40,956 nt of DNA from the NCBI RefSeq assembly GCF_000331535.1, contig NZ_AMZN01000053.1, forward strand, positions 1-40,956, written 5' to 3'. This DNA is from Fulvivirga imtechensis AK7. Lineage in GTDB: Bacteria > Bacteroidota > Bacteroidia > Cytophagales > Cyclobacteriaceae. Under the pieces are notes generated by a model, which had not been told where the DNA came from, did not search any database, and worked only from the letters and a program-made list of their open reading frames with translations. This document shows, piece by piece, positions 8,717 through 16,059 of this stretch; the stretch's first letter is position 1; the number at the start of each line of letters is the position of its first letter. The translations under genes and the position numbers were made by a program.

Positions 8717-8895
8717 AGGGAATATCGTCTTACCTGCTTGTTCAACAAGTAGTACCGGTAATAGTTATACCCGATTCTATTACCGGTTAAAGAAATCCAT
8801 ACTGTACAAAACAAACAATCAATCTGCCGGTTATTAAAATGACTTCCTTTTAGTCCTGATATTTCTTGGGGCAAATTTTGCAGCAAAATATTTTT

Positions 8896-9879
8896 ATGTT
8901 GATAAAACAGCATCTGGTATTTATATTTATTTTAATTTCAGCTTTTGGGCAGGCGCAATACGATGACCAAAGTACCGCATCTGATAGTAGTCAATTCCTG
9001 TCGCTTATTTATGCCAATCGCGACCTGACCTATTTCACTTTTTTTGATGGAGTGGGGAACCTGCCGAATATGGTAACAGAAGCACGTTTTTCCGGTAGTT
9101 ACTTCCTCAAAAACAGCAAGGTGAATTGGGCGCTGGAGCTCAATCTCAATATGACACTCCGCATCCTCGACAAGAAATCCTATCCCATTCCACCTCCCAG
9201 TTATAATCCTGAGTTAACTTATTATCGATTGATTAGAAGCAGTAATTCGGGCGTGTTGAGTAAACTTTTATTTAAAAATGCATACTGGGAGATCTCATTG
9301 GGTCATCACTCCAACGGGAGGGCGGGTGATTTCTATAAAGCAGATAGTTTAGGGAATGAAACACGGCAAATTGATCTAAGAGATGCCAGTTTTACCACCC
9401 ATTATATAGAGCTGGGATATTCGACATTCCATCATCGTAAGAATAATGCCGGGCAGGATTTTTACACCAATTTGAAACTTGCTTTGCGCGTGCTTCCGGC
9501 CCTTATGGCTACAGAAGAACTGAATGATAGCTACGGCTTTTACAGAGCGTTTATTACATACAATATTTTTCGTATTCCACTGGGTAATCTACAGAATAGT
9601 TCCGGCTTCTTTTCAAGGTCCCGATTGAGGTTTCATGCCGGCTGGATATTTGGTGATGTTTTTAATGCTGCTGCCAATGAAGCAGAAAAGCGATTGGTAG
9701 GGGAGGTCACCTGGTTTTATTTCCCTGACTGGCTGGCAGAAATGGGGTTTTTCGTTCAATATTATTATGGTCAGGATTACTACAACCTGCAGTTTATGCG
9801 AACCATGAATACTTTTAGGATAGGGATATCTTCTAATCCCCTGAATTTTTCAGGATTCCGTAAATTTCTTAAAAACTAA
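8896..9879 (+). CDS. Outer membrane phospholipase A-like protein
   Basis: 327 residues from ATG 8896; a TTG 30 bases upstream is rejected because the ATG gives a proper signal peptide (MLIKQHLVFIFILISAFGQAQ, cleaved near 21). Beta-barrel character. The segment EISLGHHSNGRAGDFY (about residue 132) matches the OMPLA active-site pattern His-x-Ser-Asn-Gly-Arg. NPELTYYRL precedes it, and the C-terminal YYGQDYYNLQ...FRIGIS resembles the last OMPLA strands. OMPLA hydrolyses acyl chains of outer-membrane phospholipids and needs Ca2+ and dimerisation. Homology is judged by motif only. The gene diverges from the Mrp operon and faces mscS. Confidence 0.68.
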   Translation: MLIKQHLVFIFILISAFGQAQYDDQSTASDSSQFLSLIYANRDLTYFTFFDGVGNLPNMVTEARFSGSYFLKNSKVNWALELNLNMTLRILDKKSYPIPPPSYNPELTYYRLIRSSNSGVLSKLLFKNAYWEISLGHHSNGRAGDFYKADSLGNETRQIDLRDASFTTHYIELGYSTFHHRKNNAGQDFYTNLKLALRVLPALMATEELNDSYGFYRAFITYNIFRIPLGNLQNSSGFFSRSRLRFHAGWIFGDVFNAAANEAEKRLVGEVTWFYFPDWLAEMGFFVQYYYGQDYYNLQFMRTMNTFRIGISSNPLNFSGFRKFLKN

Positions 9880-9893
9880 CACCAGATAACGGG

Positions 9894-10790
9894 TCATGAT
9901 TTTTGCTTGTTGAGTACATCAGACAGCTTTTCACCACCTTTTATTCCGAAGTCCAATGTTCTGATAGGGAATGGAATGGTGATACCATTGTTGTCGAAAG
10001 CCTTCTTTAGGTTTTTGATACCATCACTTTGAGCTTGTAAAAAATCCGGTTGTTTTTTAAAATGCACCCAGTACCGTACTACAAAATTGATAGAACTGTC
10101 ACCAAATTCCTGGTAGAAAAACTCGACTTTCTTACCAGGCAGCAAGTATGGTATCTGTTCGATGGCCCTTACCGATACCTGCTCCACTTTGTCCAGATCA
10201 TCACCATATGAAATACCACATACCAGGTCTATTCTTCGGCTGCCATTTATCGTATAGTGGGTATATACGTTTTGAAAGATCAGCCTGTTTGGGATAACTA
10301 CATCTTGCCCTTTAGGGTTGAATATTGTTGTTGCTCTTAACCCAATTTCCTTTACAGTACCTAATACACCTTGAGACTCAATAATATCGCCTACGTTAAT
10401 GGGACTCTGAACCGCCATGATAACACCGGATATCAGGTTAGCGGCAGCATCCTGAAAAGCAAATCCGAGGGCCAAACCAATAACACCAACACCAGCCAGC
10501 ACTGAGGTTACCGTTTTGTCCAGTTTGAGTACACCCAGGGCTACTGTAAGCCCTATGATCACAATAATAAAAGATGAGATAGAGAGGATCAGACTAACAA
10601 CGGACTGGTTTCTGACAAACCGGGACAATGCTCCTTTTAAGATACGTGCTGTTATTTTAGCAATAAAATAGAAGACAATAACTACCAGAATGGCTATTAC
10701 AAAGTTTGGAAGCATGACAATAGCCGAATCAAGCCAGCCCTGTAGCTTTTGCACAACTAATTTAGACGCATCAGTGATTTCGGTAAACAT
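9894..10790 (-). CDS. mscS: Small-conductance mechanosensitive channel, MscS family
   Basis: 298 residues. Three N-terminal helices (about 22-45, 62-84, 90-115). The pore-lining helix and start of the beta domain is GVIGLALGFAFQDAAANLISG, with the Gly/Ala packing pattern of MscS TM3, followed by SPINVGDIIESQGVLGTVKEIGLRAT. The cytoplasmic alpha/beta domain with PNRLIFQNVYTHYT completes the fold. Length is close to E. coli MscS (286). It releases solutes on hypo-osmotic shock. It is a single gene converging on the phospholipase-like gene with only 14 bases between. Confidence 0.94.
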   Translation of the reverse strand: MFTEITDASKLVVQKLQGWLDSAIVMLPNFVIAILVVIVFYFIAKITARILKGALSRFVRNQSVVSLILSISSFIIVIIGLTVALGVLKLDKTVTSVLAGVGVIGLALGFAFQDAAANLISGVIMAVQSPINVGDIIESQGVLGTVKEIGLRATTIFNPKGQDVVIPNRLIFQNVYTHYTINGSRRIDLVCGISYGDDLDKVEQVSVRAIEQIPYLLPGKKVEFFYQEFGDSSINFVVRYWVHFKKQPDFLQAQSDGIKNLKKAFDNNGITIPFPIRTLDFGIKGGEKLSDVLNKQKS

Positions 10791-10860
10791 ATTGGCTTAG
10801 TGAAAAGTTAGTGGTTAAACTTAATGAATGAGTATAAAACTTTAGGTATCCTAAATTATA

Positions 10861-10888
10861 TCCCGATAGTGCATATAGCACATCGGGA
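10861..10888. promoter_or_regulatory. Palindrome between divergent mscS and DUF202 genes
   Basis: An 11-pair hairpin, TCCCGAT + GTGC against GCAC + ATCGGGA, with one bulged A and a 5-base loop. It lies in the 209-base divergent spacer 71 bases upstream of the mscS start and 112 bases upstream of the DUF202 start. It could be an operator or transcript structure; function is inferred from position only. Confidence 0.35.
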
Positions 10889-10999
10889 CAGGCGGGGGAT
10901 GGATAAAGTTTATAGCGAATTCCATATGGCTATTGAAAATTAAATTATATACACATGCAACTAATTTAGTAATTCATTATATTCTGCCAAAACTAAATT

Positions 11000-11239
11000 A
11001 TGCGGGACAGGAGACACTACTTTGCACGTATAAGAACCCAAATGGCAAATGAACGCACGCTGATGTCGTATTACAGAGCCGGATTAGCACTAATCGGGAT
11101 TGGTGCGTTTATATATAAATTCTTTGTTTCCCTTGTGTTTATGATATTATCAGGTCTATTTCTGGCCTTAGGTATTGCAATGGCTGTATATGGTACTTTA
11201 CGTTATTTCAGGTTTAAGAAAAAAATATTGAGGAAATAA
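11000..11239 (+). CDS. DUF202 family membrane protein
   Basis: 79 residues. The DUF202 signature is present: MANERTLMSYYRAGLALIGIG (about residues 15-35), with the conserved Asn-Glu-Arg-Thr and Arg. Two membrane helices (about 28-46 and 47-68) and a basic C-terminal tail. The biochemical role of bacterial DUF202 is not established. It is 8 bases upstream of the SLC13-type transporter on the same strand, so it is very probably co-transcribed with it. Confidence 0.88.
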   Translation: MRDRRHYFARIRTQMANERTLMSYYRAGLALIGIGAFIYKFFVSLVFMILSGLFLALGIAMAVYGTLRYFRFKKKILRK

Positions 11240-11247
11240 GTCCTTAT

Positions 11248-13050
11248 ATGACAGTAGAGCTTATCATATTGTCGGCTATCGTGTTGGGAGCACTGGTTCT
11301 TTTCACCACAGGTGTCGTTTCTGTGGATATTACCGCCATTATCGTGATGGTATCGTTGATGGTTACCGGCATTTTAACACCAGAAGAGGGAATTTCCGGG
11401 TTTAGCAGCACAGCCACCACCACAGTTCTTGCTTTGCTTATCCTCAGTGAAGGACTAAAAAATACCGGAGCAGTGGAAATGCTGGGTGATAAAATGATTA
11501 CCCTTACGGGAAAGTATGAATGGTTTACCCTGGTGGTGGTGATGATCATTCCTGCTTTTGCTTCCGCCTTTATCAATACCACGGCTGTTGTGGCCGTATT
11601 TATTCCGGTGATGTTCCGCATTGCCAGGTCTACAGGTATCAAAGTGTCCGTTTTGTTAATCCCGCTTTCTTTTTCCGCGATGATTGGTGGCGCTTCAACA
11701 ATGATCGGTACGTCAACCAACCTCCTGATCAACTCAATCAGTCAGAGCTACGGCCTTAATAAATTCAGGATATTTGATCTTACCCTGATGGGAGGCATCC
11801 TGTTCTTATCACTGATGCTTTATATGCTTCTTATCGGCAGGCATTGGCTCAAAAAAGGAGGAAAAAAAGAGAAAGCTACGGATGACAGCTATGCTACCGC
11901 TAATTACCTTACGGAAATTGTTATTCCCGAAGGGTCATCGCTGATCAATAAGAGCCTGAATGGCGGGCCGCTGGCGCCATCAGCAGACTTAAACATATTG
12001 CGGGTGATCAGGGGAAGTGAGGGAGAGGGGTCGTTTTCTCCGGTACAGGTAGGTAAGCTTAAGGCTAATGATATACTGGTGATCAAAACCAATATCAAAG
12101 AACTCATCAAGCTTAATAACGACCCAAACGTGAGGATTATGACCAACATAATGCCCGCAAGGAAGTCTGATGCCGGTGTGACAATGGAAACAGATCTGTT
12201 CGAAGCGCTTGTTATACCTAATTCTAATCTCATTGACAGAAAAGTTAAAGACGTGGATTTTTTACGGTTCTATGGGGCATATCCACTGGCAGTGCGAAAA
12301 GGCGGGGTAATAGGTGATCAGAAGCTGATGGACCATAAAATTCATCTGGGAGATATACTTCTGATGGATGGTGATAGTGAGCCTAAAACTTTCTATTCCA
12401 GAAACGACTGGATCACTATCCAGCGCATCGCCAGAGATGAAATTGAAAAGCACCTCTATCGAAAGGATAAGCTGACACTGTCTGTGGCTATATTGATTGG
12501 CGTGATCCTGCTGGCTGTGACTAACACATTGCCCATACTAATTAGCGCATGGGCAGGAGTTGCTCTTATGCTCCTGACCAGATGTATTTCAATAAAACGC
12601 GCTTATCAGAATGTAGACTGGAGGGTGATATTTCTGCTGGCGGGAATTATTCCATTAGGAGCAGCTATGAACAAAACCGGGGCAGATCAGTTGATAGCAC
12701 ATGGCTTTGTGGAGCTGACATCAGGTACATCTTCTGTATTTGTGGTTTCAGGTCTTTTTTTGCTTACTACCCTGCTTACCGGGGTCATATCCAATCAGGC
12801 AACAGCAGTATTGCTGGTGCCAATAGCCATAAAAATAGCCACAGAGTTGGGCATGCCCCCGGAGCCATTGATTATTGCCATTCTTTTTGGAGCCAACACT
12901 AGCTTTTTAACACCCGTTGGCTATCAAACCAATGCCATGGTCTATGGGCCGGGCAATTATAAGTTCACCGATTTTGTTAAAGTAGGAGGCGTTATTTGCT
13001 TCATTTTCTGGCTCCTTGCCACCTTTCTCATCCCACGCTTGTACATGTAA
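11248..13050 (+). CDS. SLC13-type anion permease with TrkA_C domains
   Basis: 600 residues with two halves of an ion-transporter-superfamily membrane domain (about 1-190 and 410-600). Between them are two cytoplasmic RCK/TrkA_C-like regulatory domains (about 205-295 and 310-390). The helix-hairpin signatures are GGASTMIGTSTNLLINS (about 150) and a second one in the C-terminal half (SNQATAVLLVPIAI...GANTSFLTPVGYQTNA). Members of this architecture are annotated as sulfate, citrate or dicarboxylate permeases (SLC13/DASS, Na+-coupled); the substrate cannot be read from sequence. The gene follows the DUF202 gene by 8 bases and its 3' end faces queE across a GC-rich heptamer array. Confidence 0.88.
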   Translation: MTVELIILSAIVLGALVLFTTGVVSVDITAIIVMVSLMVTGILTPEEGISGFSSTATTTVLALLILSEGLKNTGAVEMLGDKMITLTGKYEWFTLVVVMIIPAFASAFINTTAVVAVFIPVMFRIARSTGIKVSVLLIPLSFSAMIGGASTMIGTSTNLLINSISQSYGLNKFRIFDLTLMGGILFLSLMLYMLLIGRHWLKKGGKKEKATDDSYATANYLTEIVIPEGSSLINKSLNGGPLAPSADLNILRVIRGSEGEGSFSPVQVGKLKANDILVIKTNIKELIKLNNDPNVRIMTNIMPARKSDAGVTMETDLFEALVIPNSNLIDRKVKDVDFLRFYGAYPLAVRKGGVIGDQKLMDHKIHLGDILLMDGDSEPKTFYSRNDWITIQRIARDEIEKHLYRKDKLTLSVAILIGVILLAVTNTLPILISAWAGVALMLLTRCISIKRAYQNVDWRVIFLLAGIIPLGAAMNKTGADQLIAHGFVELTSGTSSVFVVSGLFLLTTLLTGVISNQATAVLLVPIAIKIATELGMPPEPLIIAILFGANTSFLTPVGYQTNAMVYGPGNYKFTDFVKVGGVICFIFWLLATFLIPRLYM

Positions 13051-13062
13051 CCTTCTGCTAAG

Positions 13063-13149
13063 CGCGGAGAGCGGAGGGATGGGTGTTGGGGTGTTTGGAG
13101 GATTCAGCTCTCCGCCCCCAGCTCTCCGCCCTCCGTCCTCCGCCCTCCG
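13063..13149. repeat. GC-rich heptamer array with inverted left arm
   Basis: From 13108 to 13149 six in-phase 7-base units are seen: CTCTCCG, CCCCCAG, CTCTCCG, CCCTCCG, TCCTCCG, CCCTCCG. At 13063-13080 the complementary motif CGGAGAGCGGAGGG occurs, so the spacer can fold into a GC-rich stem. It lies between the convergent stops of the SLC13 gene and queE, with only two bases to the queE stop codon. The base composition is far above the surrounding DNA. Confidence 0.85.
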
Positions 13150-13151
13150 CT

Positions 13152-13904
13152 CTATACCCCTCGTTTATTTCCATAAATATGGATATGCAGGCGATCAGTG
13201 TAATGGAAGTGATGTTCTTTGCATTGCTCGATAAGCCACTGTTGCTTTTGTTTGAGGGTTTCAGCAGAAGTGCCTTCAGGCATCAGGTATACTTTATTGT
13301 GATTGATCTCATATTTCCTGATCAGCCTGAAAACCTCTTCCATATCTTCGGGGGTATTGACCACAAACTTAAACACAGCTTTGGCATTGCTGGAAAAGAA
13401 ATTATAGGCATCTTCCTTCTCTCTGATCCTTTGTGTATTGCCTGAGTTGGCGAGCTTAGGCGACACATTGTACTGGTCGATGAGGACATCAAATTTTGCA
13501 CTGGGTATAATAGTGCCATTGGTTTCTATTTCAAACCAGTAGCCGGGATCAATATTTCTCAGATGCCGGATAAGGTCTAAAAGATCAGTCTGCTGCAGTA
13601 GGGGCTCGCCACCAGTTAGTACTATGTTTTTGCAACCCAGGGCCACCACCTCACAGGCAATGCCTTCAATGGATAGTTCGGCAATATACTCCGCTTTATC
13701 AAACTTCTGATAGCCCGGCAGCGCCTCATTTTGATGGTGAAAGGGGGTGCCTTTCCAGTTCCAGGTGTAGTCTGTATCACACCATGAGCAATGCAGGTTG
13801 CATAGTGATGTACGTATAAAAATACTGGGACGCCCGATATTTTTTCCTTCTCCCTGAATACTATAAAATATTTCTGCTTTCCCGTTGAGCCTGGCCAGTT
13901 TCAT
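13152..13904 (-). CDS. queE: 7-carboxy-7-deazaguanine synthase
   Basis: 250-residue radical SAM enzyme. The cluster-binding motif is CNLHCSWC (Cys35, Cys39, Cys42; CxxxCxxC), within FIRTSLCNLHCSWCDTDYTW. It is preceded by EIFYSIQGEG, typical of QueE, and followed by a Gly-Gly-Glu-Pro SAM-binding motif (VLTGGEPLLQQ). It converts 6-carboxytetrahydropterin to CDG on the route to queuosine (preQ0). No other que genes are adjacent. The start ATG lies 152 bases from divergent manA. Confidence 0.95.
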   Translation of the reverse strand: MKLARLNGKAEIFYSIQGEGKNIGRPSIFIRTSLCNLHCSWCDTDYTWNWKGTPFHHQNEALPGYQKFDKAEYIAELSIEGIACEVVALGCKNIVLTGGEPLLQQTDLLDLIRHLRNIDPGYWFEIETNGTIIPSAKFDVLIDQYNVSPKLANSGNTQRIREKEDAYNFFSSNAKAVFKFVVNTPEDMEEVFRLIRKYEINHNKVYLMPEGTSAETLKQKQQWLIEQCKEHHFHYTDRLHIHIYGNKRGV

Positions 13905-14056
13905 CCTTGATTAAACATTTAAAGTGCAAAAGTACATATATTAATATTAAAGAGAAGATGATTGTTCAATTTGAAAAGATGCGGTAATTTTCGGGTTACA
14001 ATTTATTCAACCCCAGCTAATTGTAAATTAATTATTTCACTAAAACTCAAAAACAA

Positions 14057-15037
14057 ATGAATGCTTATCCTTTGAAGTTCAAAGCTATATTTAAAGACAA
14101 AATTTGGGGTGGACAAAAAATTGGTACTATTCTGAAAAAAGATTACTCACCACTTCCTAACTGTGGAGAAACGTGGGAATTGTCGGCAGTAGAGGGAAAT
14201 GTATCGATCGTGGATAACGGTGAATTGGCAGGAGAGCCTTTGGACAGGGTGATTGCGGCTCACCGTAATGAGATACTGGGGAGTAGCGTGGTCAAAAAGT
14301 TCGGAGACGAGTTTCCGCTTCTCATTAAGTTTATCGATGCCAAAGAAGACCTTTCGGTGCAGGTACACCCAGATGATGAACTTGCACAAGTGCGCCATCA
14401 GGGAAAAGGTAAAACGGAGATGTGGTATATTTTGCAAGCAGATGCAGATGCTTCTCTGATTGCAGGCTTTAACCAACCGATGGATAAAACTTCCTATCTG
14501 GATCATTTCAATAAAGGAGCGCTAAATAACGTACTAAATAGGGTAAGTGTACATGCGGGTGATGTCTTCTTCATTCCAGCAGGTCGTATTCATACTATTG
14601 GCAAGGGTATTTTATTGGCGGAAATTCAGCAGACATCGGATATCACTTATCGTATTTATGACTTTGACAGAATAGATGCCGAGGGTAACAAGCGACAGCT
14701 ACACACCCAAGAGGCCTTGGATGCCCTGGACTATAAATATTACGATACCTACAAAACCCCTTATACTTCGGGTGTTAATAAAAGAATTTCGCTGGTACAG
14801 GCGGAGTACTTTACCACCAATAAATTTGAGCTGGATCAACCCCTGGGTCTTGATTATGCAAAGCTGGATTCTTTTGTGATCCACATTTTCACAAAAGGGC
14901 AGGGCCACCTGAAATATGGAGACGGGGAGGAGGCAGTTAAAATGGGAGATGTATACTTGCTTCCTGCGACTATGAAGCAGATTCAAATAGTTCCGGATGG
15001 TAAATTAGAGCTCCTTGAGGTGTATGTAGAGGCATAA
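14057..15037 (+). CDS. manA: Mannose-6-phosphate isomerase, class I
   Basis: 326-residue type I phosphomannose isomerase that interconverts fructose-6-phosphate and mannose-6-phosphate. Zn ligands are visible: SVQVHPDD (Gln and His, about 101-103), KTEMWYIL (Glu) and the His of IPAGRIHTIG. The catalytic Arg is in ITYRIYDFDR. N-terminal KDKIWGGQKI and the short length fit the small ManA subgroup common in Bacteroidetes and Firmicutes. It divides cleanly from queE (divergent) and is followed 97 bases later by the amidotransferase. It probably supplies GDP-mannose for glycans. Confidence 0.95.
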   Translation: MNAYPLKFKAIFKDKIWGGQKIGTILKKDYSPLPNCGETWELSAVEGNVSIVDNGELAGEPLDRVIAAHRNEILGSSVVKKFGDEFPLLIKFIDAKEDLSVQVHPDDELAQVRHQGKGKTEMWYILQADADASLIAGFNQPMDKTSYLDHFNKGALNNVLNRVSVHAGDVFFIPAGRIHTIGKGILLAEIQQTSDITYRIYDFDRIDAEGNKRQLHTQEALDALDYKYYDTYKTPYTSGVNKRISLVQAEYFTTNKFELDQPLGLDYAKLDSFVIHIFTKGQGHLKYGDGEEAVKMGDVYLLPATMKQIQIVPDGKLELLEVYVEA

Positions 15038-15134
15038 AACTTGATGATCAACGGGTTGAAGAAAAAGAAACCTCACGGGCGTAAGTATTATTCAAAATTT
15101 AGAATTAACTTATGTTGATTAATTGTTTTGATAC

Positions 15135-15992
15135 ATGTGTAGACTGTTGGCTTACCTCGGACAGCCGGTTTTAATGGATAAGTTCCTTTATGAACCGGAC
15201 AATTCAATGATTAAACAAAGCTTTGAAGCAAAGGAAATTGAAGAACCGCTTAACGGCGATGGCTTTGGAGTGGGGTGGTACCACAGGAGCATAACTCACC
15301 AACCCGCTGTATTTGTTTCTGTTTATCCTGCGTGGAACAACAGAAACCTCAGGTACCTTTCTTCCCTTATTCAGTCAGACTGCCTGGTGGCGCATGTGCG
15401 GGCAGCCAGTGTTGGTGATGTGTCGGAGTCCAACTGTCACCCTTTTCACTACAGCAACTACCTTATGGCACATAACGGAGGTGTTGAAGAGTTCGAGAAA
15501 ATAAAGCGACCACTAAAGCAGTTGCTGTCTGATGATAAATATCTCTGGATAAAAGGACAAACAGACTCGGAACATCTGTTTGCGCTTTTCCTGGAGTATC
15601 TTGAGGTCAAAGGCACAGTATACACCGCTGATGATGTCGCAGACGCCTTTGAGCAGATGATAGATACGTTGAAAAAACTCATGAATGATCGTGGAATTAC
15701 CGAACCGGCCTACCTGAATATGGTATTCATAGATGGAGAAAGAATGGTGGGCCTACGCTATGCGACTGATGAAAATGTGAAACCACTTACATTATACTAC
15801 TCTGAGGGTAGCAAATATATCTGTGAAGAGGGCGCATGCTATATGGTTCCCGCCAACGGTAGTGATAAGTCAGTGATGATAGTTTCTGAAAAACTAACTG
15901 ATATCGCTGAGGATTGGCGTATGATCCCCGATAATCATATGGTTCTTGTTTATAAAGATCTAACTGTTAAATTGCGCAAGGTAACCGTGTAG
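15135..15992 (+). CDS. Class II glutamine amidotransferase (YafJ/EgtC-like)
   Basis: 285 residues starting Met-Cys-Arg-Leu-Leu, so Cys2 would be the N-terminal nucleophile after Met removal. Ntn-hydrolase features: NGDGFGVGWY (about 41-50), LVAHVRAASVGD and CHPFHYSNYLMAHNGG, the last giving the oxyanion-hole Asn-Gly. No synthase domain is fused, so it resembles the YafJ/EgtC group rather than GlmS or PurF. EgtC hydrolyses a gamma-glutamyl intermediate in ergothioneine synthesis, but no other egt gene is near. The true substrate is unknown. Confidence 0.88.
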   Translation: MCRLLAYLGQPVLMDKFLYEPDNSMIKQSFEAKEIEEPLNGDGFGVGWYHRSITHQPAVFVSVYPAWNNRNLRYLSSLIQSDCLVAHVRAASVGDVSESNCHPFHYSNYLMAHNGGVEEFEKIKRPLKQLLSDDKYLWIKGQTDSEHLFALFLEYLEVKGTVYTADDVADAFEQMIDTLKKLMNDRGITEPAYLNMVFIDGERMVGLRYATDENVKPLTLYYSEGSKYICEEGACYMVPANGSDKSVMIVSEKLTDIAEDWRMIPDNHMVLVYKDLTVKLRKVTV

Positions 15993-16059
15993 ACAAAAAG
16001 TGAAAAATTCCATGTATTGCTTTTTTAAAAACTTTGGTGACTTATAGTCGTGATCTGTG

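Noticed and set aside
11244-11732. 162-residue minus-strand frame
   Set aside because: Antisense to the SLC13 transporter, Thr/Ile-rich shadow of the membrane-protein coding strand.
13971-14010. TTTG ... TACAATTT as a Bacteroidetes -33/-7 promoter for manA
   Set aside because: The second half does not match TAnnTTTG without shifting a base, so it was not listed as a feature.
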